Shown here piece by piece: positions 34,524-49,706 of a DNA stretch of 64,000 nt. The stretch comes from Dioszegia crocea (Eukaryota; Basidiomycota; Tremellomycetes; Tremellales; Bulleribasidiaceae), in NCBI GenBank assembly GCA_001600615.1, contig BCKK01000011.1, positions 186,001 through 250,000 of the forward strand, given 5' to 3'. Each line of letters begins with the position of its first letter. Position 1 is the stretch's first letter. The translations under genes were made by a program, and so were the position numbers. The notes under the pieces were generated by a model. The model had not been told where the DNA came from. It saw only the letters and a program-made list of their open reading frames with translations, and searched no databases.

Positions 34524-35168
34524 CTAGTCCAGCCCGCTGAAGTAGTTGCAGCAGTCAAGGGCACCGATACCTGACGAGTCAGCGTCGAAGATAGTCAGAG
34601 ACTTTGGTACTCACCAGGGTTGGCAGCAGCGAGAGCGGCGCAGTCGCCCTTGAAAGAGGTCGTACCGGAGCCAGCGACCAGGTTGGAGAAGCCGGTGTAT
34701 GTCACGCACACAGCTCCAGCGTCGGTGGTGAAGATGGTGGCCTGGCAGGTGGCGTCTGTGGGATCAGTGATTTGCGGGGAGACTGGTCGACATTTAAAAA
34801 GCTTGACTTACCACCTGTACACAGGTCGATACAGTTAACCTGACCGGTGCTGGGGCCAGCGACTCCGACGTCATTCTGATCCATTAGCTAATACTCAGGA
34901 CATGGAAAAAAACTTGACATACCCCGACGAAGCCGATGTTGGCGGCGTAGTTTGCAAATTGCACACCTTGGCCTGCGGGAAGGGGAGAGCCGAGGCAAGT
35001 AGGGTAGATCCGGGCGGAGGGAGCCTGACGACGGACGACGCCGTTTGCCTTGTCCATCATACGCTTGGCCACCGCTCGTCGGTTGGTCTGCTTGAAGCCG
35101 GGTCGGGGGCGCGGCGCAGCAATGACGGTCGAAGCGAGAAGGAGGGTGGTGAGGATGGAGGCGAGCAT
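34524..35168 (-). CDS. Secreted eight-Cys family, copy 1 (intact)
   Basis: Four exons (35168-34923, 34875-34812, 34755-34615, 34570-34524; phases 0/1/1) give 165 residues. A signal peptide (MLASILTTLLLASTVIAA) is followed by a propeptide beginning APRPRPGFKQTNRRAV and ending GVVRRQ, a Kex2-type Arg-Arg site. The predicted mature part (about 116 residues) has eight Cys: YPTC, NCIDLC, ATC, AVC, GDC and DCCNYF. It ends FSGLD. I do not recognise the family. The closest copy is the broken one at 57.1-57.7 kb, at the far end of the other array. No transmembrane segment or GPI signal is seen, so a soluble secreted protein is expected. Confidence 0.85.
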
Positions 35169-36086
35169 TTTGTGTAGTTGTACGGGATGATGCGAGGAGG
35201 TTGAGTAGGTGGAGATGAGGCGAGATTTTAAAGGAGTGTGGTGCAGTGTGGTGCAGTGGGGTGTACTGGAGTACTAGTGTGGATTGGTAGGAGAGGGCAG
35301 ATGAGATGTGAGATGGGGATTATCGTCTGGGAAAGTCTGCCTTATATGAGTCTTCAGACCTCTAGCTGTTTGGATGTTTGCGCTCTATGTTTGTGCAGAC
35401 TTACCATGGGATGGGTGTGCGTTCACATCGAGTTCCTCGGTAGGCGGGTGACGATGTTCCCGAGGAGCTTAGGTCGGGCGAGTTCGAAGCACAACATCCG
35501 GCGGAGGCCTTGGGAAGAATCGAGTGACATCACATTAGGCAGCTCAAGGTTTGCCTTTATGTGGTCACTCGAGTCCGTCTGTGTGGACAGGAGTGAAGGT
35601 ATGAGTGCACGAATCAGATCAGCCCATAGAGCTTCTCGCTGGACGGGCTAGGCGGCTTTGGCTGAGTTTGGTGTGGGCGAGCTTTGAGCAGAATGGGCAG
35701 TGTAGAGCATCGGAAGGCTCGACTGGCATCATCGTGTCTGCCGAAGGTTTGGCTAATGTTTGCTTCCTCAACTGCATTTGTGTGAAGCGGAGTGACAAGT
35801 ATGAAGGCACAATCAAAACATCCTCGATTCCTAAATTTAGCTGTCACTTGTGCCTGATTTGCACGGGTACCTCAAAGATCCTCCCCGTGACATCATTCCT
35901 TATTGGTCTGTGGCAAGGCTGTGTCCATCTGTAAGAGGCGCTCTCCAGTCGCAGTGCCATCAAGCTCAGCTGCACTAGCAAGCGTCAGTCCAGGCGATTG
36001 GCACACGCGTAAGTGGCGAAAGTGGCCATAAATCCCAGTACATTCAAGGTCCATAAGTGTCCTGAGATATCTAGTCCAATCTCCTG
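35169..36086. other. Intergenic between family copies 1 and 2
   Basis: This is the promoter side of copy 1. Around 35800, on the minus strand, a stretch containing GTTTTGATTGTGCCTTCATA matches one at about 56495 on the plus strand, consistent with duplicated flanks. I see no gene. Confidence 0.4.
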
Positions 36087-36299
36087 TTACCCAGAGCAAG
36101 CCTGAAACCAGAAGAGGAATCGACCCAGATCAAGCCTTATAGCAGCACAACTCATGAGGCTAGACGTCCATCTGACTGGCACCATCCCTTTAATCAAGGT
36201 TACCGCTTCGCGTGTCGTTTGTTTGAAGCCCGGCTGAGGAGCGGGTACGGCGAGGACCGAGGCGACCAGGAGGGACATGGTGATCAGGTAGGAGAGCAT
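36087..36299 (-). pseudogene. Secreted eight-Cys family, copy 2 (truncated relic)
   Basis: The start is conserved: a signal peptide (MLSYLITMSLLVASVLAV) and PAPQPGFKQTTREAVT as in the other copies. The similarity then stops abruptly, before the Arg-Arg site and all the Cys exons. The frame runs on as unrelated sequence to a stop at 36087. A short GTTGTGCTGCTATAAG motif downstream may be left from the Cys-Cys exon, suggesting an internal deletion. It is probably not functional. Confidence 0.7.
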
Positions 36300-37080
36300 G
36301 GTGAGGGTCTGTGGGAGATGAGCTAAGGCGTCCGGAAATGGCAAGGGATTTGGGTAGTGTAGATGTGACAGCCAGATAGTAGAGTGAGGTGGGTGATTGA
36401 GCTCAAACTGGCCGCTGCCTCTGTTGTTGTATCCTCGCCCTTCCTCGATTGACACATCAGCAGCTGTCAACACGGAAGCCCCCGGCTGCTCGGGCCGCCC
36501 GTGTGTATGCGGAAATTTGCTGGCATGAGTGCCTGACCATGGGTTGGTTTCTGCTAAACCTGTGGGACGGGACTCTGAAGGTGCGGGCGAGATATGGCGA
36601 AGCTTGGCGAAGATGGCCGATCTGGGTCGATAGGGGTCGATCACGATCAACAACCCGAGTTTCCAACCGATGGGAGGCATTACGCCAGCTGACTCTGGAC
36701 CCTTGTCCTCTCTTCTTCCTGGAATCCTTAACCAGTCAAGCTTTTATGTTCTCAGCCTCTTCAGCGCTCTCTCAGTGTGTATGTACGCGGCCTACATTCG
36801 CTCCCAATCAGGCTGCCGCCCTGCATGACTCAATGACAGTGACCACGCTTGGGCCGTCTCCGTGAACCGGATCCAATCTCAGCTCTGTACAACGGCCGCA
36901 GCACCATACTCCAGCGCGGGCGGATCAGAGTGGGTGCCCAGCCCATAGTATCTAGCGGTACACAGTCCATATTGGTACCTAATCCTATTAGCAAAAAATG
37001 TGACCTAGGGGGATCTCGCGGATAGGTATCCTCGCCGCCTGTATCGGACTAAACCCCACAGATACAACATTTAAGGAAGA
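36300..37080. other. Intergenic between family copies 2 and 3
   Basis: This holds the promoter side of the relic and the 3' flank of copy 3. GGTACCTAATCC near 36974 recurs near 38280 after copy 4, so 3' flanks were duplicated with the genes. No gene is visible. Confidence 0.4.
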
Positions 37081-37727
37081 TCAAGAGGAGCCTGCAGTCC
37101 AGTAGTTGCAGCAGTCCTGAGATGCAATGTCTGGTAGTTAGCTCCATCATGCCTAATGACTCACTAGGATATGTGGCAGCTAGTGAAGCGCAGTCGGTTC
37201 GAGCGAAAGAGAAGCTGGTTCCGCCCACATCCAGACCGGTGTACGAGGAATAGAGAGTACAGTAAAAGCCGTCGAAGGTGGCGACTCGACAGGGTCCTTC
37301 TACAATAGGTTAGCCAAAACCGCGCGATGAGTTGCTAATAGGGAATACATCAAGCTCACCTTGCGCACATGTTTCTGAACAATCGTCGAAGCTTGTACCT
37401 TGAAGCTTCGCGAAAAACTCTGTTGTCATTAGCGCTTATTGGTACATGGCCGATAAGTAGGCAGACGAGACTCACGAGGCCGACGGGGGAGACGCTGCCA
37501 TCGTACCTCGCAAAGGACACACCCTGGTCGGCTGGGCCAGAAGATGAGCAGAGATCGTATACAATGGGCATGGGCGAGGGAGCCTGACGACGAGCGATAC
37601 CCTTTGCCCTATTGGTAAGACGCTTAGTTACCGCCTGACGGGTAGTCTGCTTGTAGCCCGGCTGAGGAGAGGGAGCGGCGAGGACGGATGTAACGAGGAG
37701 GACGGTCGTGATTACAGAGACGAGCAT
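37081..37727 (-). CDS. Secreted eight-Cys family, copy 3 (intact)
   Basis: Four exons (37727-37476, 37417-37360, 37299-37165, 37130-37081) give 164 residues. The signal peptide is MLVSVITTVLLVTSVLAA, the propeptide PSPQPGYKQTTRQAV up to GIARRQ. The eight Cys fall at YDLC, DDCSETC, PC, YC, DC and DCCNYW. It ends WTAGSS. The second exon acceptor is taken as ACAACAGAG, the only choice keeping the DDCSETCAQ frame. Inner copies of both arrays (here, 38.4, 52.8 and 54.1 kb) share the KQTTR and AKGI or EKGI wording. Confidence 0.85.
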
Positions 37728-38398
37728 GGTAGGGGATTTCGATGCGCTAAATACGGGTCAAGCGGGCGGTGTTGATGGGTGGTGATGGATTTAGACCTCA
37801 AAGTGCGAAGGTAAGAGGTGAGCGGTGACATGTGAGTCAGGCTGGCCTTGCAGTATTCGCTGGGTCTTCGAGGTGGGGAGAAGAGGTGGTTGTTGAAACG
37901 TTTGACGAGGTGTTTGCTGATTCGTAAATCAGACTCAACTCGTGATCCATGGCTTGGATTGCTGAAAGAGGCGGGACCGAACAAACGCCTGTCCGCACAC
38001 TTGCTGTGATCGTCGGGATGACCCTGGCTCGTGGGTAGGGCGCCCGTGTACCCGTGTGAAGGGATCATCGGAATGCGGCGCAACCTGAGCTTTGTTTTGA
38101 TTAGGCCGATAGCGCTCAGACTCGCTCAGATCATCAGATACTGCTCAGATCAAGCCTTCCTGCCTGACACTTTCTACAGTATTTGTGCATGAGCGCCGGG
38201 CTGCACCACCGGACGCCAGCGAGCGCGATCAAGTAATCCACTACATGTCAAGCCCAAAGAGTCCAGCTATAGTCCGTATCGGTACCTAATCCCGTGAAGA
38301 GCACTACAATCCAGCCGACAAGAGGAGATGAATCGAGGGCACACCTCTCCTTGACGCCTAACTCGGGCCGGATCCAAGATCCGACCAACATGATCCAT
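37728..38398. other. Intergenic between family copies 3 and 4
   Basis: Promoter side of copy 3 and 3' flank of copy 4. No gene is visible. Confidence 0.4.
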
Positions 38399-39064
38399 CT
38401 AATCAAGAGGAACAACAGGATCAAGAGCCGGAGTCCAGTAGTTACAGCATGCTGCAGATGCAATTCCTATTTGTCAGTCTTGACAAGATCGAGGACTCAC
38501 CAGGGTATTGGGCAGCTAGAGAAGCGCAGTCATTCCCAGCGAAAGACCAACTGTAGATGGACGGGAACAGCTGGCCGTAATTAGTGTAAGCAGTACAGCC
38601 CCCCTGCTCGAAAGTGACAGCCTGACAGATAGCGGGTTCTGTGACAATTCAGCCAAATGATAGGACTGGGCACCGAGCCCGTGAAAGCAAGTGAAGCTCA
38701 CGTTGTGCACACTTGTTGGTACAATCATCCAAGTCTGTACCTGCGAAATAGCCGCCGAATGTCTGAGTGCATAAGCGTTTATCCGGTGGTGAGACATTGG
38801 CAGGAAGACAAGACTCACGGCCATGCTGTAGTTGATGCTGCCAGTGTATCTCGCATATAGTGTGCCCTCTTGGGCTGGACCAGAAGTCTCGCAACGCGAG
38901 TACGACCTGGGCGAGGCAGCCTGACGACGAGCGATGCCCTTCGCCCGCTTGGCAAGACGGTCGGTCACCGCCTGGCGGGTAGTCTGTTTGTAGCCGGGCT
39001 GAGTAGCAGGTGCGCCTAGAACGGCGGTCGCCAGGAGGACGGTTGTGAGTAAGGACGCGAGCAT
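38399..39064 (-). CDS. Secreted eight-Cys family, copy 4 (intact)
   Basis: Four exons (39064-38819, 38762-38702, 38638-38501, 38466-38399) give 170 residues. The signal peptide is MLASLLTTVLLATAVLGA, the propeptide PATQPGYKQTTRQAV up to GIARRQ. Cys positions are YSRC, DDCTNKC, IC, GC, DC and ACCNYW. The C-terminus is slightly longer than in other copies (TPALDPVVPLD). It is most like the plus-strand copy at 54.1 kb. Confidence 0.85.
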
Positions 39065-39479
39065 GAGGGGAGTGTCAAGGGAGTTGAAGTGTGTAGAAGG
39101 CTAAGCTGATAAATAGAGTCAAACACAGAGGTGGTTGCGTGAGTTCCGGTCAGCATTGCGTATAAATAACATCCTCGCCAGCCTGCCGTGCAGGCACGAC
39201 TGTTTGCCTCTGCTTGCTGTTGGCTGTATCAGTGTTCGGCACCACAAACGCATCACAAACGTGAACCTAACATCGACAGTGAGCTGTTTCAGAAATTACG
39301 GCAGGGGCAGGGCTTGATAGTGCGATCAAATAACACGTCAGTCTGCTCGGTGCCCTGTTCCGCCGGAACGGTTTATATCCGGCTCAAACTCGGGCCGAGC
39401 TCGGATATACATATCTGGCCTCTCAAAGCTCAAAGTTGCTGCTTTATCTCTACACCTCTACACTTCGCTCCTCCAGAAC
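39065..39479. promoter_or_regulatory. Divergent promoter, family copy 4 / galactokinase
   Basis: This divergent region separates the lineage-specific array from the conserved core. TTTATATCCGGC near 39370 is a weak TATA-like element. No galactose-specific site can be named from sequence alone. Confidence 0.4.
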
Positions 39480-41517
39480 ATGTCAGAATCCACGCCACGG
39501 ACAGCAGCATCCATCAGACCAGAGGCACTGCCCGTGCCCAACTTTTCGTCCTTGGCTGAAATTTACCCTAGTACAGCCTCGGTCCTCCGGGAAGGGTCAG
39601 TTGAGTCGCTTTTGATCATCGCGCAGAGCTGATATTCATAGATCTAGATGGAATGAGCTTGTCGAAGCCTTCTCTTCGCGATATGGCTCTGCGCCGACTC
39701 ATATCGTCCGAGCTCCCGGACGAGTCAACATCTTAGGAGAGCATATTGATTATTCGCTCTTCGTGAGTTCGCCGAAATTTCCGCGGTCGGTTTCGATACT
39801 GACGCTATCAGCCTGTCCTCCCAGCGGCTATCGAGCAAGATATCCTTCTGGCCCTCCGGCCCCTCCCACCTTCATCCTCTGATCCATCAGTAGACTTGTC
39901 CAACTACAACCCGAAGTTCAAGGCGTCGTCATTCCCTCTGCAGGCCCCTTCGTCAGGGACGACCGGCGGGGAATGGCATGTCGACTTCACGTCCCCCTCT
40001 GAGGGTGGAGGATGGGAGAACTATGTCAAGGTGGCGTTCGCTCAGTGTTTGTCTGAGTTCTTTGGACAGGATGCTGGAGGTAAGAGCCAAAAAGGTCCGG
40101 TGGGGATTCAAGTTATGATGAGTGGGAGTGTACCCCCTGGATCGGGTCTCAGCGTGAGTTGTTGTCTGATAGAGCTTGGGCATAGGCTAACATACTAGAG
40201 CTCAGCTGCAGTCGTTGTCGGCGCCGTTATCACTTTCTTGGTCGCTAATGGCATCACGAAGGGAGTGACGAAGGGAGATGTCACGCGACTCGCAATTGCC
40301 AGTGAACATCGTATGGGCCTGCGGACAGGAGGGATGGATGTGAGTCTCTCGACGCTCACCCAGGAGTTGCTGAGCTGACCCAACATAGCAAGCCGCATCG
40401 GCTCTAGCACTCCCCAACTCCCTCCTCCACCTATCATTCTTCCCTTCGCTCTCCCCTCTACCTCTCCCACTCCCCTCTGGCCTCTCAGTCGTAATCACCA
40501 ACTCCCTCACTCCGCACTCTCTCACCGACACCGCTCCGGTCCAGTACAATCTCCGCGTCGTCGAGTCTCTCTGTGCTGCCCGGATACTACTCAAGGCTTG
40601 GGGTCTATCAGACCACGAGCGAGTAAGTGGGAAGACCGGTGAAGAGGCTAGGGTATGGTTGAGGGAGGTGTTGGAGATGTGGCGGCCTGGGAAGGTAGAT
40701 GCCGAGGGTTCTGAGGTGTTGGAAGAAGCGATCAAAGCTGCAGAGGAAGTATTGGGTGCGGGCGGAAAGGGAGAGAAGGGATGGACGAAGGAGGAGATGG
40801 AATCTGCAGCGGGGATGGAGAAGGGGGAGTTTGAAAAGACATACCTTGATTTCTTACCTAGTAAGTCTATCCAAAGGGGAATGATGGGGGGACTGTTCGC
40901 TAAGCTTCAGTCCGGGCAACTCACTTCCACCTCCTCAATCGAGTCCTGCACGCCCTATGCGAATCACAACGCGTCACCCGCTTTACCCAGATTTGCCGCT
41001 CGTATTCCTCCGACACTTCAGCTACGTCCGACAACAAGTCTGATCCTCGTATCAAAGAGCTGGGAGAGCTGCTGGTCGGGAGTCATACGTCCTGTAAAGA
41101 GTTGTATGACTGTACCCATGCGCAAACGGATAGTTTGCGGGATCTGTGTATGAAGTCAGGGGCTATTGGGTCGAGGCAGACTGGTGAGTCTCGCTTCTGC
41201 TACTCTCTCATCGAGATCGAGCTGTGTGATGCCTTTTGAGATAGAGAAGGATCAAGCTGATATAGTCAGGTGGTGGCTGGGGTGGGGCTGTCATTTCTCT
41301 CGTACATACAGCCCAAGCCGAGGCATTCTTGAAAACCGTCAAGGAAAAATACGGGCCGTATAGGGATTTAAGCGAGGAACGACTGCATGAAGAGGCGTTT
41401 GCAACGATACCGGGATGTGGGGCAGGTGGTGAGTTATTCCGTATCGCCCAAAGAGGGTCTGAGATAGACGTAAGCTGACGCGACGCAGTCTACTCTGTTG
41501 ATGGTGAATTGAGGTAG
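39480..41517 (+). CDS. GAL1: Galactokinase
   Basis: The enzyme phosphorylates galactose at C1, first step of the Leloir pathway, in the cytosol. Eight exons (39480-39595, 39642-39762, 39812-40153, 40199-40339, 40389-40860, 40911-41183, 41270-41428, 41489-41517) give 550 residues. GHMP-kinase motifs are all present: the galactokinase signature [13 protein letters not shown],  the phosphate loop [16 protein letters not shown] split by an intron, the MDQAAS segment split by another, and [13 protein letters not shown] near the C-terminus. The second exon has two in-frame acceptors six bases apart (39641 and 39647), adding or omitting Ser-Arg. The neighbouring GAL7/GAL10-type genes are not in the window. 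Confidence 0.95.
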
Positions 41518-41943
41518 AGATGGAAGGTTGGCCGAATGCATACTGTGCGAGAGGGGCTGCAAAGAGAGAATGTGAAGGGGGAAACTCTTGGCTTACCTTT
41601 GCTCAGATCGTGCCATCGCGATTGACCACACCGATTCCGATCACATAAGACGAAAACATTCGGCAAGCAATTGTGACTGACGGCCGTGCTGAGAGATGAG
41701 GGTGTGTGCAAGGAGCTCACAGCACAAGTCCTTTCTTCCACGACGTCTTCTTAGGCCATAAGACAAGCCTGACGTGAATGCGTAAGGTTCAGACGCGTGT
41801 GTTCAATAGTGGTGGAGTCTTAGCTTCACTATAGGGTCAAATTCTGACCCATCTTCACCGGACTGAGTGTACGACACCCCATCACGATGCATACATGACT
41901 ATCATGATTGTGAGCATACGCACCGAACCATCCTTGAGCTCTT
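41518..41943. other. Intergenic, convergent
   Basis: 3' flanks of galactokinase and the PP4 regulatory subunit gene. No gene is visible. Confidence 0.45.
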
Positions 41944-43912
41944 CTATTCCGCGTCCTTCTCCTCAACCTTTCCTTCTTCCACAGTAGAACTCTTTACCTC
42001 AACCTCGACCTCTATATCCATAGACTCCCCCTCGCCCTCTTGCTCCTCCTTCGCTATTTCCCCCATCACCTCCTTCTCCTCCAACTTGGCCTTCTTCGCA
42101 TCACCACCCTCATCAACTTGATCATTCCCCTCCACAGCCACTTCACCAGGCTTCTCTGGCTCAAACCTCTCGGCAAGACTAACGACAGATTTCGTCCTTG
42201 GCAAACCCGCAACCTTTCTCTCTTCTTCGACACCAACAGTTGTAGTTGCCGAGATCGGGACAGGCTTATCCGACATCCCATGAGGCGTCATATTGCCTCC
42301 TTCACCCGTACCCATCCCTTCGTCTGATCCCCCATTCTGGCCAATGACCCCACTACCATTCGTGGGGACAGCGTCGGCAGGGGGCTGAGTGATGGGTCCA
42401 GTATCCAACTCATCTACCCGACCAAGGTAAGGTTGATGTGCCGGATCGGACGATTCCGAGCCTGTCAACAGGGATTCGGGCTGGGGTTGAGAGGCAAGCG
42501 GGATTGGAGCGATAGGGATAGGTTGAGGTTGGGTAGGTCGAGAGGATGTTTCTTCTGGCTCAGGAGTTTGACTCCGGCCTGAAGAAGGCGCAGTGGACGA
42601 GGTGTCCAAAGACGTTTGATCGGCAACTTCCTTCTCATCCTCCGTATTTGTAATCTCCGCTTCGAGCTGCTTATCATTCAAAATGAGAGGACTCATCAAT
42701 TCCTCGCCTTTGACTCTTGTGGCGTCGGAAGATAGGTCCGAATCAATATCCATTCCAGAGCTTAAATCACTCTCGAATGGTGGTCGAACAAGGAATGGGA
42801 TGGGCGAGAACATGGGGGTTGTACTGCCTATAGGCATTGTGGAGTTGGAATCGGATGATGAGGCGGAGGAAGTCGAGGGGGAAGAAGTCGGGCCGAACAG
42901 ACCGCGAGAACCTGAGAATGTCGATGGTGGCTCAGCGACGTATGAAGGAGCTGACCAGGATGTGGTTACGAGTAGATTTTTTTCGAGCGCGCGGAGGAAT
43001 TTACCGAGTGTTGTATGGTGTTTAGTGGGATTTAAGAGCAACTCTGCTAGGCGTTGAATAGTGAATGGTGGTCTGGCCATAAGCGGGTATTCGACAATGT
43101 ATGTCAATGGTGGAACTTACTCTTCTAGCTCATCAATAATCTTGCCTACCCGCTCAACTTCCTTCTTTCCCTCATCCTCTTCCATCCACCCCGTCAACTT
43201 CTTTCCACCAATCACCACAGCCTCATCCCATTCATCCTCATATACGTTCCCCCTCGCCAATGCTCCTGCCTGGCCCCCAGCCCCCGAATGTCCATTCATC
43301 CGAGCAACCACCGCAGGCGGGACAGGACCTATCGCTCCGGCCGATAACCGCCTGTTGTTCCGCCGTTCAGGATCTAGTGGGGGAAAAGGCGGTATAACCA
43401 ACCCTCCGAGAGTTGACGGTTGTTCATCTGGCGGCAGGGTAGATTTGGAAAATGGAGAGCGGGATAAAAGGAGAGAGGAAGACGGCGGTACAGACGCAGA
43501 AGCGAATGGAGAGCCGGGCTTTATTGCACTCAAGGGAGAAGGTGTGGGCGATGTAGGTGTTGGATTTGACGGTCGGGAAGGTGTGTCGGGCGGAAATTGG
43601 TAGGCGGCTGGAGGGGCGCGTGATTGGAATATGGGTCGAGTGGAGAGAAGGGCGAGGTGCAGGTGGTGGCGCAGCGTAGGCCAGTCGGAGCTGCGATGTC
43701 AGTATGGGATATGATGATTTGAGACTTTGCGCAAAGTATCGAGATGCAGTACTTCTAGTACGATACTAGATCCACATAGAGAGAGACACTTACTCGAAGG
43801 TATCAGTCTTAGCCAGACGCTGCAGTATCGGGTCGTGTGAGGACTCTGAAATCGTCAGAATTCCGAATCAGACATCTTGGTATGTCAAGGGCCACTCACC
43901 CTCTTCCTCCAT
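41944..43912 (-). CDS. Protein phosphatase 4 regulatory subunit 2 (PPP4R2) homologue
   Basis: This is the likely core regulatory subunit of PP4, involved in DNA damage recovery and other nuclear roles. Four exons (43912-43900, 43845-43794, 43690-43121, 43072-41944) give 587 residues. The N-terminus (MEEE, HDPILQRLAKTD, DSDWPTLRHHLHLAL) and RPPFTIQRLAELLLNPTKHH ... FLRALEKNLLVTT match the R2 core. Between and after these lie long Ser/Pro-rich and acidic disordered stretches, ending VEEGKVEEKDAE. The 13-nt coding part of the first exon is short but joins cleanly. Confidence 0.85.
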
Positions 43913-44373
43913 TTTTGGACCCGAGTTGTGAACAGGGAGCACCATGATCTCCTCTGTGCTGACTCCTGGAAGGATCTGAAGAGATCTAGATAGCTTGCAA
44001 CTGCTTTAGGGATGATGGAACAGCCAAAAGGGCTGCGAAAACAAAAACAAGCCTCGGAAGAGACGCACGGACGTGAGTGAAGGGAGATCTTTACGTAACT
44101 CCTTCGGAAGTAGATCCGATTGCTGGACTTTTTAGAAGGCCCTCGAAGCTTTGCCTTTGCCTTTGTCAAAATCTACTCCTCTCCTCTATCCTCTACTGAC
44201 AGCTCACACGCGTATCACGCTCATACGTACACGTAGCTAGGATTACTCCTCGCTATCAATACGGCAGCCAGGAATTTCACGTCGAAAATCAAGGCGAATA
44301 GACTGAACCGACCGCCACTCAGCTCCTATCGCTCAACCCCCCTTTCAACCCTTGCATCAGCTAGTCAATCACC
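43913..44373. promoter_or_regulatory. Divergent promoter PP4R2 / Hsp40
   Basis: Promoter and leaders of two divergent genes. GAAnnTTC-like pieces occur near 44090 but no clear heat-shock element can be claimed. Confidence 0.4.
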
Positions 44374-46099
44374 ATGGTCAGAGAGACGTGAGTTGGGAAT
44401 CTATGCTTAGTCCTCCAGGTCCCATCGTGGATGCTGGAATTCTTATGAAGCCTTACCTTCTTTGCCAGGGTCAATGAGCTGACTAAGCTTCCTTCTCATT
44501 TCTATCCTTCGCCGCCTCTCCGTTGCTTGCAAACTTGACTTCATGCTACGCCCATCGCCTTGATACTCCTGCCAAATCCACAGAGAGTACTAGTAAGTTT
44601 ACATCTGCAGCGTTCTCTTTGCTGGAGCCCTACTAACCCCTCAGCGATGCCCTAGGCGTCCAGCCCAACGCGAGCGAGGCGGAGCTCAAGAAGGCATACC
44701 GAAAACAGGCGCTTGCCAAGCACCCGGACAAGGGGTAAATTGTCCATCCATCTCCTGTTACAGAATAGTGAAACTTACAAAGGCAGTGGTGATCCCGAGG
44801 AGTTCAAGGAGTTGACACATGCGTAAGTTGGTTCTTGCTCGCAGACTCAATCAAGAGCTGACAAATCAGCTACGAAATCCTATCCGATCCCCACAAGCGA
44901 GAAGTGTATGATCAGGCTGGAAAGGCTGGACTAGAAGGTGGTGGAGGGATGGGTGGCGGCGGTATGGACCCGCATGATCTTTTCAGCCAGCTCTTTGGCG
45001 GTGGTGGAGGATTCTTCGGCGGAGGTGGCGGTGGAGGTGGTGAGTTAAGACTTTCTTGATGTATCCTGGAATCTCAGCTGATAGCATAGGCCGCAGTCGA
45101 GGCCCACAAAAGGGCAAAGATCTCGTGCACCGAATCGCCGTCAGCCTCGAGGACCTCTACAAGGGCAAAGTCCAAAAGCTTGCTCTTTCAAAATCGGTCA
45201 TTTGCAAACCCTGCGAGGGTCGAGGTGGCAAGAAGGGCGCGACGTCAACCTGTACATCATGCCGTGGTCAGGGTTACAAGGTCATGCTTCGACAAATCGG
45301 CCCAATGGTTCAGCAGATCCAGCAACCGTGTGGCGAATGCGAGGGTTCGGGCCAGATGATGAACCCCAAGGACAGGTGCAAGACGTGTAACGGCAAGAAG
45401 ATCAACTCTGAGCGTAAAGTGCTCGAGGTTCACATTGACAAGGGAATGAAGTCGGGCCAGCAGATTCGGTTCGCTGGCGAGAGTGACCAGAGTCCTGGTG
45501 TCGAACCTGGAGATGTCGTCATTGTGCTGGAAGAGAAGGAACACACTCGATTCCAACGTAAAGGGGATGACTTGTTCTGTGAGAAGGAGGTGGATCTGTT
45601 GACTGCGATTGGAGGTGGAGAGTTCTTAATTCAGCACCTGGACGAGAGGATTTTAAAGGTCACCATTGTGCCTGGAGAAGTCATCAAGCCTAGTGAGTTC
45701 ACTCTGCCAAGTAACGTTGAGATAAGCTGACACTCCAGACGCAATGCGAGTCATCTCACACCAGGGTATGCCCTCTTTCCGACACCACGAGATGGGTGAT
45801 CTCTACGTCCGAATCTCCGTCACTTTCCCAACTTCCATCGACCCCACCGTCATCCCCATGCTTGAAAAGGCACTACCGGCACGTAAGAAGGTTGCGGCCA
45901 TTCCCAAAAAGACACACGTCGATGAGGTGACGCTCGAAGAGCCCAACGACAGGCAGAGGGGCAAGGCGCAGAACGGGGATGAGATGGATGAGGATGATGA
46001 TGAGCGGGGTGGCGGACCCGGAGTGCAGTGTGCTCAACGTAAGTTTGATTCAGTTGTGGAGATGGCTAGTGTGGGCTGTGCTGACATTATGCAGAGTAA
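44374..46099 (+). CDS. YDJ1: Type I Hsp40 (DnaJ/Ydj1), farnesylated form
   Basis: This is a co-chaperone of Hsp70 in the cytosol and at the ER surface. Eight exons (44374-44387, 44584-44592, 44645-44734, 44787-44822, 44870-45039, 45090-45692, 45739-46038, 46095-46099) give 408 residues, practically the length of yeast Ydj1. The J domain has KHPDKG. A Gly-rich linker follows, then four zinc-finger repeats ([32 protein letters not shown]) and the substrate-binding C-terminal domain. It ends CAQQ, a CaaX box that predicts farnesylation. The second exon is nine bases and the last coding piece only five (completing Gln and the TAA). Confidence 0.93.
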
Positions 46100-46477
46100 G
46101 GGGTTAGCCGGGATCAGGTGTGTTGGCGCAAGGCAAGGGACTACGCAATCAGTCAGTGCTGGAGGTGGAAGCGGAAGTGGAGGGGAAAGAAGGAGAGTTT
46201 ATCGGTATTGGAAGTTGAGAGTCTGTCATCACGAGTTAGGAGTTTGCTGGGCCTCTATAGATTCCTTATACCCACGGCTTTACGCATTTAGATATGGTGT
46301 CCAGTTCTGGGAGTTCGCAGCATTTCAAGACCGATGGCCGAGCGCCTGCGCCGTGCCTGACGCAACCTTATTCGAGCCCTCCCAGAAACGCGTCCTGACG
46401 CGACTTGACGCGTTCAAATTTCCCCGCCCTTCTTCTCATCCATACCCCCCTCTCACACCTTACACACTCAGCCCAAC
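46100..46477. promoter_or_regulatory. Intergenic, MCM6 promoter
   Basis: This contains ACGCG-rich pieces just before the MCM6 start (AAACGCGT near 46386, GACGCGAC, GACGCGTT near 46405). ACGCGT (MCB) is the classic G1/S element in fungi; the core here is suggestive. Confidence 0.4.
46385..46413. promoter_or_regulatory. Candidate MCB (ACGCGT-type) cluster upstream of MCM6
   Basis: ACGCGTCC, ACGCGACTT and ACGCGTTC occur within about 30 bases, 70-90 bases before the ATG at 46478. In yeasts, MCB sites bind MBF and give G1/S expression of replication genes. Binding here is inferred. Confidence 0.5.
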
Positions 46478-49706
<3,229 letters not shown>

